DNA of 42,204 bases, taken from the IMG/VR virus record IMGVR_UViG_3300046499_000102, positions 1-42,204 of that record. The stretch is one strand, 5' to 3'. The position numbers and the translations under genes are program-made. The notes beneath the pieces were generated by a model that searched no databases, was not told the DNA's origin, and was given only the letters and a program-made list of their open reading frames with translations. This stretch comes from a virus. Positions within the stretch are counted from its first letter, which is position 1. The number at the start of each line of letters is the position of its first letter. Below, one piece after another: positions 1-8,484 of this stretch.

Positions 1-60
1 AGGCGATTTCTCTCCCCGAGGTTTTTTTCCAAGCCGGACCGATGAAAGCGGGTGGTTTTG

Positions 61-351
61 ATGACTGTCAAGCGTCCCCTGCGTGCTGTTTCAGCGGATG
101 AAAAGCCCCCCGCGCCGAAGTCGGTTACTGAGGCTGCTAAGAGTGGCACTACCCGCGAACTGTTGTCTGCTATGCGGGGCCGGATTGCTGAGGCTGTTGA
201 GGATCCTATGACTCCGGCGCGTGACCTTGCTGCTTTGACGAAGAGATTGGTTGAGGTGGTGCGGGACATCGAGGCGATTGACGCCCGTACTGAGGAAGCG
301 GAGTCTCATGCCACGGTCGAAGACGGAAAGTTCGACGCCACGGCTGTCTGA
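61..351 (+). CDS. terS: terminase small subunit (actinophage type)
   Basis: About 96 residues, mostly helical and charged. The central segment (residues ~20-75, ...VTEAAKSGTTRELLSAMRGR... then TPARDLAALTKRL) resembles the short DNA-recognition subunit found before the large terminase in many actinophages. It would bind packaging-site DNA and load the ATPase-nuclease. Its 3' end overlaps the large-subunit start at 308 in another frame. I chose ATG 61, after GGGTGG; GTG 52 in the same frame is possible and adds three residues. The position and segment support the call; no catalytic motif is expected. Confidence 0.72.
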   Translation: MTVKRPLRAVSADEKPPAPKSVTEAAKSGTTRELLSAMRGRIAEAVEDPMTPARDLAALTKRLVEVVRDIEAIDARTEEAESHATVEDGKFDATAV

Positions 352-1786
352 GGCTGCCCGTGAGCTGGTGATTCCTGAGGGGATTGTGACGACTGCTTGG
401 CCGCGGATTGTGGCGAAGTGCGCTGAGATGGGCGTTTCGTTCGATTCCTGGCAGCACGGCATCGGCTCTATTGCCTTGGGGAAGCGGAAGTCTGGGAAGT
501 ACGCGGCGACTGTCGGCGGAATTGTGATGTCGATTCCCCGTCAGGTTGGTAAGACGTTCCTGGTGGGCATGATCATGATTGCTTTGTGCGTCATATATCC
601 GGGCTTCACGGCTTTGTGGACTGCGCACCGCACGAGGACGGCGTCTATGACGTTCGCTTCGATGCAGGCGATGGTGAAGAAGAAGAAGATTTGGCCGCAT
701 ATTGATGCGATCCGCACGTCTAACGGCGAGCAGGAGATTCGTTTCAAGAACGGTTCTATCATCATGTTCGGCGCTCGTGAGCAGGGTTTTGGTCGCGGCT
801 TCGACAAGGTTGATGCCGAGATTTTCGATGAGGCTCAGATCCTCAGCGAGAAGGCGCTAGAAGATATGGTGCCCGCTGCTAACCAGTCCACGCAGGAGGC
901 CGGCGCACTGCTGTTCTTCATGGGAACGCCGCCGCGCCCTGCTGACCCTGGCGAGGAGTTCTCTAACCGACGCTCTAAGGCCCTTTCGGGCAAGGCGAAG
1001 AACATTGTCTACGTCGAGTTTGCCGCGGATCCTCAGGCTGACCCTGATGACCGTGAGCAGTGGGCGAAGGCTAACCCGTCGTTCCCGCATCGTACGCCTG
1101 TCGAGTCGATAGAGCGCATGCGGGAGAACTTGACGGACGATGATTCGTTCAAACGTGAGGCTCTGGGCATCTGGGATGCCGAGGATTCGGCCCGCGTCAT
1201 TGATGAGGTTTCGTGGAATCTGGCAGCGGATCCGGCATCTATGGCTATTGACCGCCTTTCGCTTGCTATTGACGTTCCGCCTAACCGCTCGATTGCGTCC
1301 GTAGCTTTGTCGGGTCAGCGTGCGGATGGGCGCTGGCATGTGGAGCTTGACGACAGTCGTAAGGGCGTTGATTGGGTTATCCCGTGGGTTGTTTCGCGGG
1401 CCTCTAAGAACCGCTTGCACGCAGTTGTCGTGGACGAGATGTCGGGCCTTGTGGAGCGCCGGCGCGACCGTAACTATCTGATCGGCACGGACATCGTTGT
1501 GACCCTGGCTGCTGCTGAAGGTAGGGATATGGCTATCGCTTGTGCGAAGTATTACGACGGCATCATTGACCGTTCGGTTCTCCATACGGATCAGCCGCAG
1601 GTAAACGTGGCGTTGTCCTTGGCTCGGAAGCGTCCGCTTGCGGGCGGCTGGGCTTGGAACCGTAAAGATGCAGCATCCGATATTACGCCTGTTGTGGCGG
1701 AAACTCTTGCCCTTTGGGGCGCTCAAAACGATAACGTGCATCGTCCTTCGCGGCGTGCTGGATCTAGGACGGCGGTGGTTCTATGA
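308..1786 (+). CDS. terL: terminase large subunit (ATPase-nuclease)
   Basis: 492-residue packaging motor that pumps DNA into the prohead and cuts it. Walker A is SIPRQVGKT at residues ~75-83, Walker B with catalytic acid is IFDEAQ at ~172-177, and an MGTPP coupling motif lies near 205. The C-terminal half has RNase H-like nuclease acids: the Asp of LAIDVPP (~322) and VVVDE (~376). The open frame extends up to 251, but ATG 308 follows GAGGAAGCGGAG and gives a normal family length. It ends in a 4-bp ATGA overlap with the portal gene, so translation is probably coupled. Confidence 0.95.
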   Translation: MPRSKTESSTPRLSEAARELVIPEGIVTTAWPRIVAKCAEMGVSFDSWQHGIGSIALGKRKSGKYAATVGGIVMSIPRQVGKTFLVGMIMIALCVIYPGFTALWTAHRTRTASMTFASMQAMVKKKKIWPHIDAIRTSNGEQEIRFKNGSIIMFGAREQGFGRGFDKVDAEIFDEAQILSEKALEDMVPAANQSTQEAGALLFFMGTPPRPADPGEEFSNRRSKALSGKAKNIVYVEFAADPQADPDDREQWAKANPSFPHRTPVESIERMRENLTDDDSFKREALGIWDAEDSARVIDEVSWNLAADPASMAIDRLSLAIDVPPNRSIASVALSGQRADGRWHVELDDSRKGVDWVIPWVVSRASKNRLHAVVVDEMSGLVERRRDRNYLIGTDIVVTLAAAEGRDMAIACAKYYDGIIDRSVLHTDQPQVNVALSLARKRPLAGGWAWNRKDAASDITPVVAETLALWGAQNDNVHRPSRRAGSRTAVVL

Positions 1787-3186
1787 CTTTCGAGAAGCTG
1801 TCTGTTCCTGGGCTTAGCGATGATGAGTTGGCGACCCTGAACCGGTGCGCTGAGGAGTTGGCTAACAAGTCTCGGCGGAACCTTTTGCGCTCGTCTTACT
1901 ATGACGGGAAGCGGGCCGCGCAGCAGGTCGGCAGTGTCATTCCGCCGCAGTACGCGAATATCGGGCTTGCGCTCGGCTGGGCGGCTAAGGGCGTCGATGG
2001 TTTGGCGCGGCGCTGCAACTTGGAGAAGATGATTTGGGCTGGCGGCGATCTTGAGTCGCTGGGCATGTCCGAGCTTGAGGAAGGCAACTTCCTACTCTCG
2101 GAGATCTCGCAGGGCCGCACTGATTCGCTGCTTCATGGCGTCTCGTACCTGATTACGACTAAGGGCGACGAGTCCGCGGGCGAGCCGGCGGCTCTAGTGC
2201 ACGCTAAAGACGCTCTGAACGCGTATGGCGAGTGGAACACCCGCCGCCGGTCGCTGGATAACCTCCTGTCAGTTACGTCCCGCGAGGACGGCAAGATCAC
2301 TGGCTTCGTCCTGTACTTGGATGGCCTGACGATCAGCGCTGACAAGGTGGATGGCGAGTGGCGGGTGTCGCATTCAGAACACCCCTGGGGCGTCCCTGCC
2401 GAGCCGCTGGTGTACCGTCCGCGTGGTTCCCGCCGGATGGGTCGTTCTCGGATTACGCGGCCTGTAATGAGCCATCAGGACTCAGCGCTGCGTGCGCTGG
2501 TTCGGCTTGAGGGTCACATGGACATCTACACGATTCCTAAGCTGATCCTCCTAGGCGCCGACGAGGGTATCTTCAAGAACGCGGACGGTTCCACGAAGGC
2601 GTCTTGGCAGATTGCTCTTGGGCGCACGTTTGGCATCCCTGACGACGAAGAAGCGGTTACGCCTCGCGCTGATGTGAAGCAGTTCGATGCTCAGTCGCCC
2701 GATTCTCACCTGGCGCAGTTGAATGCGCTGGCTAAGTTGATGGCGCGGGAAACGGACCTGCCTGACTCTGACTTTGCGCTGACTGACATGGCTAACCCGA
2801 CGAGCGCTGATTCTTATTCGGCGTCTCGGGAGAACCTGATTTCTGAGGCTGAGGGCACGATGGATGACTGGTCGGTGCCGATTCGGCGCACGGTCAACCG
2901 GGCCCTGGCAATTCAGAATGGCCTCACGGAAGTACCTGAAGCGTGGGGCTCCATTGAGACTAAGTGGCGCTCTCCGATCTACCTCTCCAAGGCGGCTGCG
3001 GCTGATGCTGGCGCTAAGCAGATCAGCGTTGTTCCGTGGCTTGCTGAGACTGAGGTCGGGCTGGAGCTGCTGGGCTTGGATGAGCAGCAGATTCGGCGGG
3101 CGATGGCGGATAAGCGTCGGGCTGCTGGGCGCGCTGTTGTCGCGGCCCTGACTCCCACGCCCCCGGCAAATGCTAACGGCGGGTGA
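1783..3186 (+). CDS. portal protein
   Basis: 467 residues, the normal length for SPP1 gp6-like portals in actinophages. The dodecameric portal forms the DNA channel at one capsid vertex and docks the terminase. Recognition rests on its place between terL and the MuF-like gene, its length, and family-like segments such as the N-terminal ANKSRRNLLRSSYYDG helix and the C-terminal part PTSADSYSASRENLISEAE. The start overlaps terL by 4 bp; the end overlaps the next gene by 17 bp. Confidence 0.9.
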   Translation: MTFEKLSVPGLSDDELATLNRCAEELANKSRRNLLRSSYYDGKRAAQQVGSVIPPQYANIGLALGWAAKGVDGLARRCNLEKMIWAGGDLESLGMSELEEGNFLLSEISQGRTDSLLHGVSYLITTKGDESAGEPAALVHAKDALNAYGEWNTRRRSLDNLLSVTSREDGKITGFVLYLDGLTISADKVDGEWRVSHSEHPWGVPAEPLVYRPRGSRRMGRSRITRPVMSHQDSALRALVRLEGHMDIYTIPKLILLGADEGIFKNADGSTKASWQIALGRTFGIPDDEEAVTPRADVKQFDAQSPDSHLAQLNALAKLMARETDLPDSDFALTDMANPTSADSYSASRENLISEAEGTMDDWSVPIRRTVNRALAIQNGLTEVPEAWGSIETKWRSPIYLSKAAAADAGAKQISVVPWLAETEVGLELLGLDEQQIRRAMADKRRAAGRAVVAALTPTPPANANGG

Positions 3187-3847
3187 GTCTAAGGCGGCGT
3201 TGCAACTTGTAACCGCCGCCGCAGTGAATGCGGTCACGTCTCTACTCGGCAGGACTTCGGGAACTCCCGAGCAACGCCGCGCCTTGCTGCTCGATGGCGT
3301 CCCTGAGGTTGTCGCTTACTACTCGGCAGGGTCTTCCGCGCTGGCGGCTGACTTCTATGACGATGAGCGGGAACGCGCCGCGCCTCCGAGGCTGTATCTC
3401 GCTGAGCCAATAGTCATCGACCGCACGGAGAAGATCCGCCGGGCTGTCGCTTGGGCTTCTGACCCGCTGTTCGCTGGTGATCCTGGGGCTACGGCGGCGA
3501 GGCTCGCTGACGTTGTGCAGTTGGAGTCGGCGCGTCCGTTCCGTGACACGGTGCTGACGAACCGGCGGCGGGATCCTTCCGCGGTCGGTTGGCGGCGGGT
3601 GACTAATGGCGGTTGCAAGCTTTGCGTGATGCTCGCCTCTAGGGGCGCCGTCTACCTGGACAGCACGGCTCGGTTTGCTACCCATACGAACTGCAAGTGC
3701 ACTGCACAGCCGGTGTTTTCGTCTAACGATTACGGCGACGAGGCAAACGCTATGCAGTATGTGGCGAGCCGCAAACGCAGGACGCCGGAGCAGCAAGCGA
3801 ACCTCCGCGAGTACCTGAACACTAACTTTTCAGACTTCCCCGGATAA
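3170..3847 (+). CDS. MuF-like minor capsid / capsid maturation protein
   Basis: 225 residues. The C-terminal half has the MuF signature: GGCKLCVMLASRGAVY (Cys149 and Cys152) followed by HTNCKC (His172, Cys175, Cys177), a likely metal-binding cluster. In related phages this protein sits next to the portal on the inner capsid face, and the slot is often annotated as capsid maturation protease; no protease triad is evident to me. ATG 3170 lies inside the portal 3' end with only a weak upstream purine stretch, so it probably relies on coupling. Confidence 0.75.
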   Translation: MLTAGESKAALQLVTAAAVNAVTSLLGRTSGTPEQRRALLLDGVPEVVAYYSAGSSALAADFYDDERERAAPPRLYLAEPIVIDRTEKIRRAVAWASDPLFAGDPGATAARLADVVQLESARPFRDTVLTNRRRDPSAVGWRRVTNGGCKLCVMLASRGAVYLDSTARFATHTNCKCTAQPVFSSNDYGDEANAMQYVASRKRRTPEQQANLREYLNTNFSDFPG

Positions 3848-3917
3848 CCGGGGGCAGCGCTACGGTCGCGCTTCAAGACCGGTCTAATGTCCGACGGGAC
3901 GGAAACGGGGCAATCCG

Positions 3918-4424
3918 ATGAGTAACGAAACCACGAACGCCGAGCAGCAGGCCGCACCGGAAGGCGCGCAGGAAACTGAGCAGCCGTCGCCGGGGCAGTC
4001 GTTCACGCAGGCTGACGTTGACCGCATCGTTCGCGAGCGGCTGGCGCAGCAGGCAAAGAACAAGTTCGGCGACTACGACGATCTGCGTTCCAAGGCTGGC
4101 GAAACCCAGAGCCTGGAGCAGCGAGTCAAGGAAATGGAAACCAGGGCGCAGCAGGCCGAAGCCGTGGCGCTTCGGTCCAGTGTGGCGGCTGAGTTTGGTA
4201 TCAGCACGAAGAAGGGCCCGAAAGGCGAGCCGTCTGACGCTGACCTGTTCCTCACCGGAGCGGACCTCGACACCCTCACCGCGCAGGCGCAACGCCTTGC
4301 GGGCCGGGTAGAAGACCGCAAGAAGCAAGGCAACTTCGCCCCGAAGGAAGGCCAGTCCCCGAGCACCTCGGGTGATGGCGCAGACCTTCGGGAATTCACC
4401 AAGAAACTTTTCAACAAGGAATAG
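3918..4424 (+). CDS. capsid scaffold protein
   Basis: 168 residues, very acidic and Gln/Glu/Ala-rich. A predicted coiled coil spans ~35-80 (ADVDRIVRERLAQQAKNKFG then LEQRVKEMETRAQQAEAVAL), and the tail is disordered (~130-160). This composition and a position directly before the major capsid gene are typical of internal scaffolds removed during maturation. The 70-bp gap before it holds a short palindrome (GACCGGTC) and no clear promoter. Function is inferred from composition and synteny. Confidence 0.78.
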   Translation: MSNETTNAEQQAAPEGAQETEQPSPGQSFTQADVDRIVRERLAQQAKNKFGDYDDLRSKAGETQSLEQRVKEMETRAQQAEAVALRSSVAAEFGISTKKGPKGEPSDADLFLTGADLDTLTAQAQRLAGRVEDRKKQGNFAPKEGQSPSTSGDGADLREFTKKLFNKE

Positions 4425-4433
4425 GAGGCCCTC

Positions 4434-5333
4434 GTGGCCGCTCTTACCACTGGTTCACTGACCATCCCCACTCAGCTCCTCGACCCGTGGGTAAACAACA
4501 TCCACAAGGGCTCGACCATCTCCCAGCTCTCGGGCGCAACCCCGATGAAGTTCGGCAAGGGCGAGGCGTTCGTTTTCGATTCCGGCGAAGCTGAGTACGT
4601 CGGCGAAGGCGCGAACAAGTCCTCGAACGACATCACGAAGACGACCCAGACGGTCGAGAACTTCAAGTTCCAGAAGACCATCCGGTTCACGGAAGAAGTC
4701 AAGTGGGCCGACGAGGATCACCAGCTCGGAGTTATCCAGCAGATCCTCGACCAGATCCAGCCGGCGCTTTCCCGCGCACTGGACTACGGCGTCATTCACG
4801 GCATCAACCCGAAGACCGGCGCCGTGGTTGCCGGGATGACTCAGAAGCTGACGGCGGCTACTACGTCGGTTGAGCTTGCCGCTGCCGATGCGCCTTACGT
4901 GTCCGTCGATGCGGCTGTCGCTGCACTGCTGGCCGCGGATGGCGTCCCGAACGGTATTGCCATCGACCCGAAGTTCGCCGCGAAAATCTCCGGTCAGCGC
5001 ATCACCACTACCGGCCAGAAGCTCTACCCGGACTTCACTTTCGCCAACGAAACCTCCGTCTTCGAGTCCCTGCGTGCAGCGACTTCCAAGACGGTCGGCG
5101 CTACTGGCGTACTGGCCGTTGACACGAAGCTCCGCGCCATCGTGGGCGACTTCACCGCTGTCCGCTGGGGTGTGCAGAAGGCTATCGGCCTGGAGCTCAT
5201 CGAGTTCGGCGACCCGGACGGCAACGGCGACCTCAAGCGCAACAACCAGATCGCTTTCCGCGCTGAGGTTGTTTACGGCTGGGGCATCGCTGAGGTCAAC
5301 CGCAACTTCGCCAAGATCGTTGACCTGGTCTAA
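4434..5333 (+). CDS. major capsid protein (HK97 fold)
   Basis: 299 residues; the main shell subunit. The N-terminal part (SLTIPTQLLDPWVNNIHKGSTI...), a central region of long strands (FVFDSGEAEYVGEGANK) and the C-terminal FRAEVVYGWGIAEVNRNFAKIV resemble HK97-fold capsids of actinophages. No long N-terminal delta domain is present, consistent with a separate scaffold gene. Start is GTG 4434 after AGGAGG, the strongest ribosome site in the head operon, as expected for an abundant protein. Codons are rich in C-ending synonyms compared with the T-ending choices of the flanking genes. Confidence 0.93.
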   Translation: MAALTTGSLTIPTQLLDPWVNNIHKGSTISQLSGATPMKFGKGEAFVFDSGEAEYVGEGANKSSNDITKTTQTVENFKFQKTIRFTEEVKWADEDHQLGVIQQILDQIQPALSRALDYGVIHGINPKTGAVVAGMTQKLTAATTSVELAAADAPYVSVDAAVAALLAADGVPNGIAIDPKFAAKISGQRITTTGQKLYPDFTFANETSVFESLRAATSKTVGATGVLAVDTKLRAIVGDFTAVRWGVQKAIGLELIEFGDPDGNGDLKRNNQIAFRAEVVYGWGIAEVNRNFAKIVDLV

Positions 5334-5494
5334 TGCCGCGCCTGCGTAACGAGTTGACCGGCGCTGTTATGTCTGTCGAGGATTCCACCGCCGCCCTTCT
5401 GGGTAGCGAGTGGGTCGCGGCTGATAAGGCTGACGAGAAGCCCGCAGCGCGCCGCAAAGCTTCGGCTTCTGCGGATTCCAAAACCAGCGAATAG
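5333..5494 (+). CDS. small protein after capsid gene
   Basis: 53 residues; start overlaps the capsid stop as TAATG, so it is translated by reinitiation. The N-terminal half (LRNELTGAVMSVEDSTAALLGSEW) resembles small proteins often found directly after actinophage capsid genes. The C-terminal half is a low-complexity Lys/Ala/Ser tail. Possibly a capsid accessory or decoration piece; function unknown. Confidence 0.6.
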   Translation: MPRLRNELTGAVMSVEDSTAALLGSEWVAADKADEKPAARRKASASADSKTSE

Positions 5495-5509
5495 TAGAAG
5501 GGGGCGGTC

Positions 5510-5983
5510 ATGTCTGTGACGCCAAATATGATTGCGGTTGCTCTTGGGCAGACCGCCCCCGAGCCGGACTCGGTAACTGACGAGCAGTGGAAGTTGTGGA
5601 TCGGTGATGCAGAAATGCTCATCGAAGCGCGGCGGGTCTTGCTCGGCGCCGAGGTGCCGGATGGGGCGCGGCTGGATTACGTTGTTCGCGAGGCTGTGGC
5701 GGCGCACATCAAGCGCCCTGATGACGCAACGCAGGTAACTGTAGCCGTCGATGACGGGTCTTCTTCTCGGTCTTACAAGTCTGGGAAGGGTCGCGTCACG
5801 ATCTTGGATGAGTGGTGGGCGCTGCTGGGGCTGGTTGAGACTAGCGGCGCGTTCTCGGTGGACATGGTCGGTCCCCGCTCAGGCGCTCATCTTCCCTGGT
5901 GTTCGCTGATGCTCGGCGCGACTTACTGCTCTTGCGGCGTGGACATCGCCGGCGTTCCGATCTATGAGGGCGGCGACCTGTGA
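5510..5983 (+). CDS. head-to-tail connector protein
   Basis: 157 residues. The helical N-terminal region (~15-60, VTDEQWKLWIGDAEMLIEARR) and its place directly after the capsid genes fit gp6/gp15-type adaptor proteins that sit beneath the portal. The C-terminal third contains several Cys residues (near CSLMLGATYCSCG), unusual for an adaptor. It begins at ATG 5510 after GAAGGGGG and overlaps the next gene by 4 bp (GTGA). Assignment is by order in the head-tail module. Confidence 0.65.
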   Translation: MSVTPNMIAVALGQTAPEPDSVTDEQWKLWIGDAEMLIEARRVLLGAEVPDGARLDYVVREAVAAHIKRPDDATQVTVAVDDGSSSRSYKSGKGRVTILDEWWALLGLVETSGAFSVDMVGPRSGAHLPWCSLMLGATYCSCGVDIAGVPIYEGGDL

Positions 5984-6387
5984 CCTTCGCTGATGACGTG
6001 ATTGGCGTCCTGCCATTCCTGCGGGCTCAAGCCGAGTCGCTAATGATCGACACCTGCACCGTAACCCGCCCCGGCGACCCGGTAACGGATCCTGAGACGG
6101 GCAACGTAACCCCCGGCTCGACGCCGGTCTACAGCGGCCCGTGCAAGGTGCAGCAAACCATTTCGCAGGCGTCGAATCCGAACGCGGGCGGGCATGCGTT
6201 TACGGTGCAGGATTCGCGGGTTGATTTCCCGGTTGCGGCTGGTCCGTTGATGGTGGATGACGTTGTGACTGTCACGGCCTCGGTTCTGGATCCGCAGCTT
6301 GCTGGCTCAACGTACCGGGTTGTCGAGTTGTTCCATAAGTCGATGGCTACGGCGCAGCGTACTCGGGTTGAGCAGGTTACGGAGTGA
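5980..6387 (+). CDS. head-tail stopper (DUF6093-like)
   Basis: 135 residues, mostly beta after a short N-terminal helix; the ...MIDTCTVTRPGDPVTDPETG... opening followed by YSGPCKVQ is a pattern I associate with DUF6093-type stoppers in actinophages. A stopper closes the portal channel after DNA packaging. GTG start with a 4-bp overlap on both sides. No motif confirms the role beyond family resemblance and order. Confidence 0.68.
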   Translation: MTFADDVIGVLPFLRAQAESLMIDTCTVTRPGDPVTDPETGNVTPGSTPVYSGPCKVQQTISQASNPNAGGHAFTVQDSRVDFPVAAGPLMVDDVVTVTASVLDPQLAGSTYRVVELFHKSMATAQRTRVEQVTE

Positions 6388-6773
6388 GCGCGGACGCGTC
6401 GGAGCTTGATGGTTTGGCGCGGGCGTTTCGTGCGATTCCGGCGGCGATGGTTCCGAAGATGCGCGGCGTTGTTGCTAGGTCTGCGCTGAACACGAAGAAC
6501 GCGATGCGCAAGGATGCTCAATCCTCACGCCACTTCAAGCAGTTGGCGCCGAAGATCAGCTATGACCTGAAGGTGCACGCATTCGGTGGTGATGGCGTGA
6601 TTGAGGCGGAGATTGGCCCCACCCCGGGCGGCTCGGGCTCCCTCGCTGGCATCGCCTACTACGGCACGTCTCGCCCTGGTGGCGGGACGGTTCGCAACCC
6701 GGAGGACGCGATGCTCGAGGAAGCCCCGAACTTTTACGAGTATGCGTTCAAGGCTACGGAGGGTCTGCTGTGA
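6384..6773 (+). CDS. tail completion protein (HK97 gp10-like)
   Basis: 129 residues. N-terminal helices (RAIPAAMVPKMRGVVARSALNTKNAMRKDAQSS) and a later Gly-rich turn region (PTPGGSGSLAGIAYYGTSRPGG) fit gp10-like proteins of the neck. Starts with GTG in a GTGA overlap. Probably a neck or tail-completion factor; this is inference from order and general shape. Confidence 0.65.
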   Translation: MSADASELDGLARAFRAIPAAMVPKMRGVVARSALNTKNAMRKDAQSSRHFKQLAPKISYDLKVHAFGGDGVIEAEIGPTPGGSGSLAGIAYYGTSRPGGGTVRNPEDAMLEEAPNFYEYAFKATEGLL

Positions 6774-7183
6774 TCAAGGAGCATTACGACGCGGTGAAGG
6801 CGCTCATGCCTGCGGGCTTGACGGTTTATCGCGGCTCGGTTCCGAGCACTCCTACTTACCCTTACGCGGTGTTGTGGGGCGATCTTGGCGAGGAGTCTTC
6901 CGGCGGTCCTGACGGTGACAGCCTGGAAGACGTGCCAGATGTCCTGTCGTTGCGCCCGCGGGTGACGTATGCGGGCCTGACGTTTGATTCGGTGCTGATT
7001 GTCGCTAGGAACGTGCGTGCGGCCCTGAATCGTAAGACTCCCGTGGTTGCCGGTTGGCGTCCGGGGAAGCTGCGACAGTCGCCCCTGATGGACGTTCAGA
7101 CGGACACGAGCGTTACCCTCACTGGCGGCGCTAACCCGGTGTTCGCGGTTGACGAGTTCGCTCTCGTCTCTACCAAACTTTGA
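6770..7183 (+). CDS. tail terminator protein
   Basis: 137 residues, compact alpha/beta. Segments such as the opening EHYDAVKALMPAGLTVYRGSVPSTPTYPYAVLW and the middle VLIVARNVRAALNRKTP match the general form of tail terminators (lambda gpU/HK97 gp9 type), which cap the tail tube and bind the neck. GTG start in a GTGA overlap with the previous gene. Function assigned by position just before the major tail gene plus shape. Confidence 0.7.
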   Translation: MIKEHYDAVKALMPAGLTVYRGSVPSTPTYPYAVLWGDLGEESSGGPDGDSLEDVPDVLSLRPRVTYAGLTFDSVLIVARNVRAALNRKTPVVAGWRPGKLRQSPLMDVQTDTSVTLTGGANPVFAVDEFALVSTKL

Positions 7184-7197
7184 CCGAAAGGCTGCTC

Positions 7198-7368
7198 ATG
7201 ACTGAGTTCATTGACGCTTACTCGAAGACGACCGGGGCTAAGCAGGTGGTTCCGGCTTCTTGGCTGGAGCGGACTGATGCCCCGTTCAACGACCTTGCTA
7301 AGACTCCCCGGCAGAAGTCGCGGGAAACCCCAAAGCCGGCCTCGCCGGAAACGAAGGAGGCCAACTGA
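7198..7368 (+). CDS. small protein before major tail gene
   Basis: 56 residues, Lys/Pro-rich C-terminal half (TPRQKSRETPKPASPETKEAN). I chose ATG 7198 (good site GAAAGGCTGCTC) rather than the in-frame upstream start at 7180. It ends by TGATG overlap with the major tail gene. It contains the segment KQVVPASWL, seen in small proteins at this position in other actinophages. Function unknown. Confidence 0.6.
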   Translation: MTEFIDAYSKTTGAKQVVPASWLERTDAPFNDLAKTPRQKSRETPKPASPETKEAN

Positions 7369-7880
7369 TGGCTCGCGTTCTTGCCGACGGCAAAACAAAA
7401 TTCACCATTCTCACCACGAAGCCCGCGAACCCGGCAGCCCCCACGGCTACCGAGCTGAATGCCGGCATCGACCTGTCCTGCGACATCCTGTCGAGCGACT
7501 TCACCTGGGGCGCGACGGATTCGGACAAGGTTGCTGAGAAAGCCCTGTGCGATGAGGGCAACGCCAACGCTATTGGCGCGTCGAACTATGCTGGCGGGTT
7601 CACTCTCTGGCGCAAGTTCGCAACGGGCGGCGGGTTCGATGAGGCTGGCGAAACCGGCTTCGCTGCGGTCAAGGAGAAGGGCACCACGCTCTACGGTTAC
7701 GCCCGTCAGAGTGACAAGGACGCGACCGACACTTGGGCCGCGGCTGACGAGATCTACCTCGGCGGCGAGTTCATCACGGACACCCCGCAGCGCACTGACG
7801 GTTCCGGCTTCATCAAGTACCGGGTGCCGGTTGAGGTCCAGCGCGGCTACCCCTTCATTGAGGTTGCTGCCGGCGCCTAG
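7368..7880 (+). CDS. major tail protein
   Basis: 170 residues; forms the tail tube. The order of predicted strands, acidic loops and a late segment (DEIYLGGEFITDTPQRTDGSGFIKYRVPVEV) fit tube proteins of siphoviruses. The ribosome site GAAGGAGG lies 7 bases before ATG 7368. The codon bias differs from the preceding T-rich genes and resembles the capsid gene, as expected for a highly expressed product. A strong stem-loop follows it. Confidence 0.85.
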   Translation: MARVLADGKTKFTILTTKPANPAAPTATELNAGIDLSCDILSSDFTWGATDSDKVAEKALCDEGNANAIGASNYAGGFTLWRKFATGGGFDEAGETGFAAVKEKGTTLYGYARQSDKDATDTWAAADEIYLGGEFITDTPQRTDGSGFIKYRVPVEVQRGYPFIEVAAGA

Positions 7881-7888
7881 TTAGACCA

Positions 7889-7923
7889 GTTGGCGGCGCG
7901 TGATTAGGCTCCGCGCCGCCAAC
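7889..7923 (+). terminator. stem-loop after major tail gene
   Basis: A perfect 12-bp stem (GTTGGCGGCGCG with its complement) closes an 11-base loop, followed by TCTCACTTT. The T-run is weak, so it probably attenuates rather than stops transcription, raising major tail mRNA relative to the downstream chaperone and tape-measure genes. Confidence 0.6.
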
Positions 7924-7968
7924 TCTCACTTTCCAGAGCCTATCCCACCGCGAAATGGAGCCTAAACC

Positions 7969-8484
7969 ATGAGTGCAACACCCCAGGATTTTGATTTTGA
8001 TAAGTGGCTTGATGATGCGGAGCGCCCTGAGCGGGCTGTGACTGTGTATCAGAAGGCGGGCCTGATCGCTGAGCTTGACCGGCTCGAGGCGCAGATCACG
8101 AACGCTGACGAGGATGAGGTTGACGGCCCGTCCATGGGTGGCGGCGTTGGCAAGCTTCACGCCGAGTACGCGAAGGTCGCTAAGCAGTTCCACGATTCGG
8201 CGCTGACTGTCACGGTTGGCGGGCGCAGCGATGATGAGAAGCGCGAGTTTGCCGCGGCGAACCTTGACGTGAAGCCGGAGGATATGGGCTATGCGATCTT
8301 GGCGGACGCGATCAGTTCCCCGAAGGTGACGCCGGCGCAGTTGAAGCGGTTTGAGAAGAAGGTTGGCCCGGCACAGTTCGGGCTCATTCTCGCCGGCTTC
8401 AAGAACGCTTCCGAGGAACTGCCTTCTGTGAGCGCCGATTTTTTGCCGAAGCCCTCTTCACGGGGCGATGGTGGCGAGTCCTAG
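7969..8484 (+). CDS. tail assembly chaperone (G, unshifted)
   Basis: 171 residues, acidic N-terminus (DFDFDKWLDDAERPER) and helical body; the shorter product of the tail chaperone pair that coats the tape measure during tail assembly. The ribosome site is weak (GGAGCCTAAACC). A T TTT TTG slippery heptamer occurs 14 codons before the stop, allowing a -1 shift into the next open frame. Position between major tail protein and tape measure is diagnostic. Confidence 0.88.
   Translation: MSATPQDFDFDKWLDDAERPERAVTVYQKAGLIAELDRLEAQITNADEDEVDGPSMGGGVGKLHAEYAKVAKQFHDSALTVTVGGRSDDEKREFAAANLDVKPEDMGYAILADAISSPKVTPAQLKRFEKKVGPAQFGLILAGFKNASEELPSVSADFLPKPSSRGDGGES

Noticed and set aside
857-1741. 294-codon minus-strand frame opposite the large terminase
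   Set aside because: Arg/His-rich translation typical of an antisense shadow in a GC-rich gene; terL is unambiguous.
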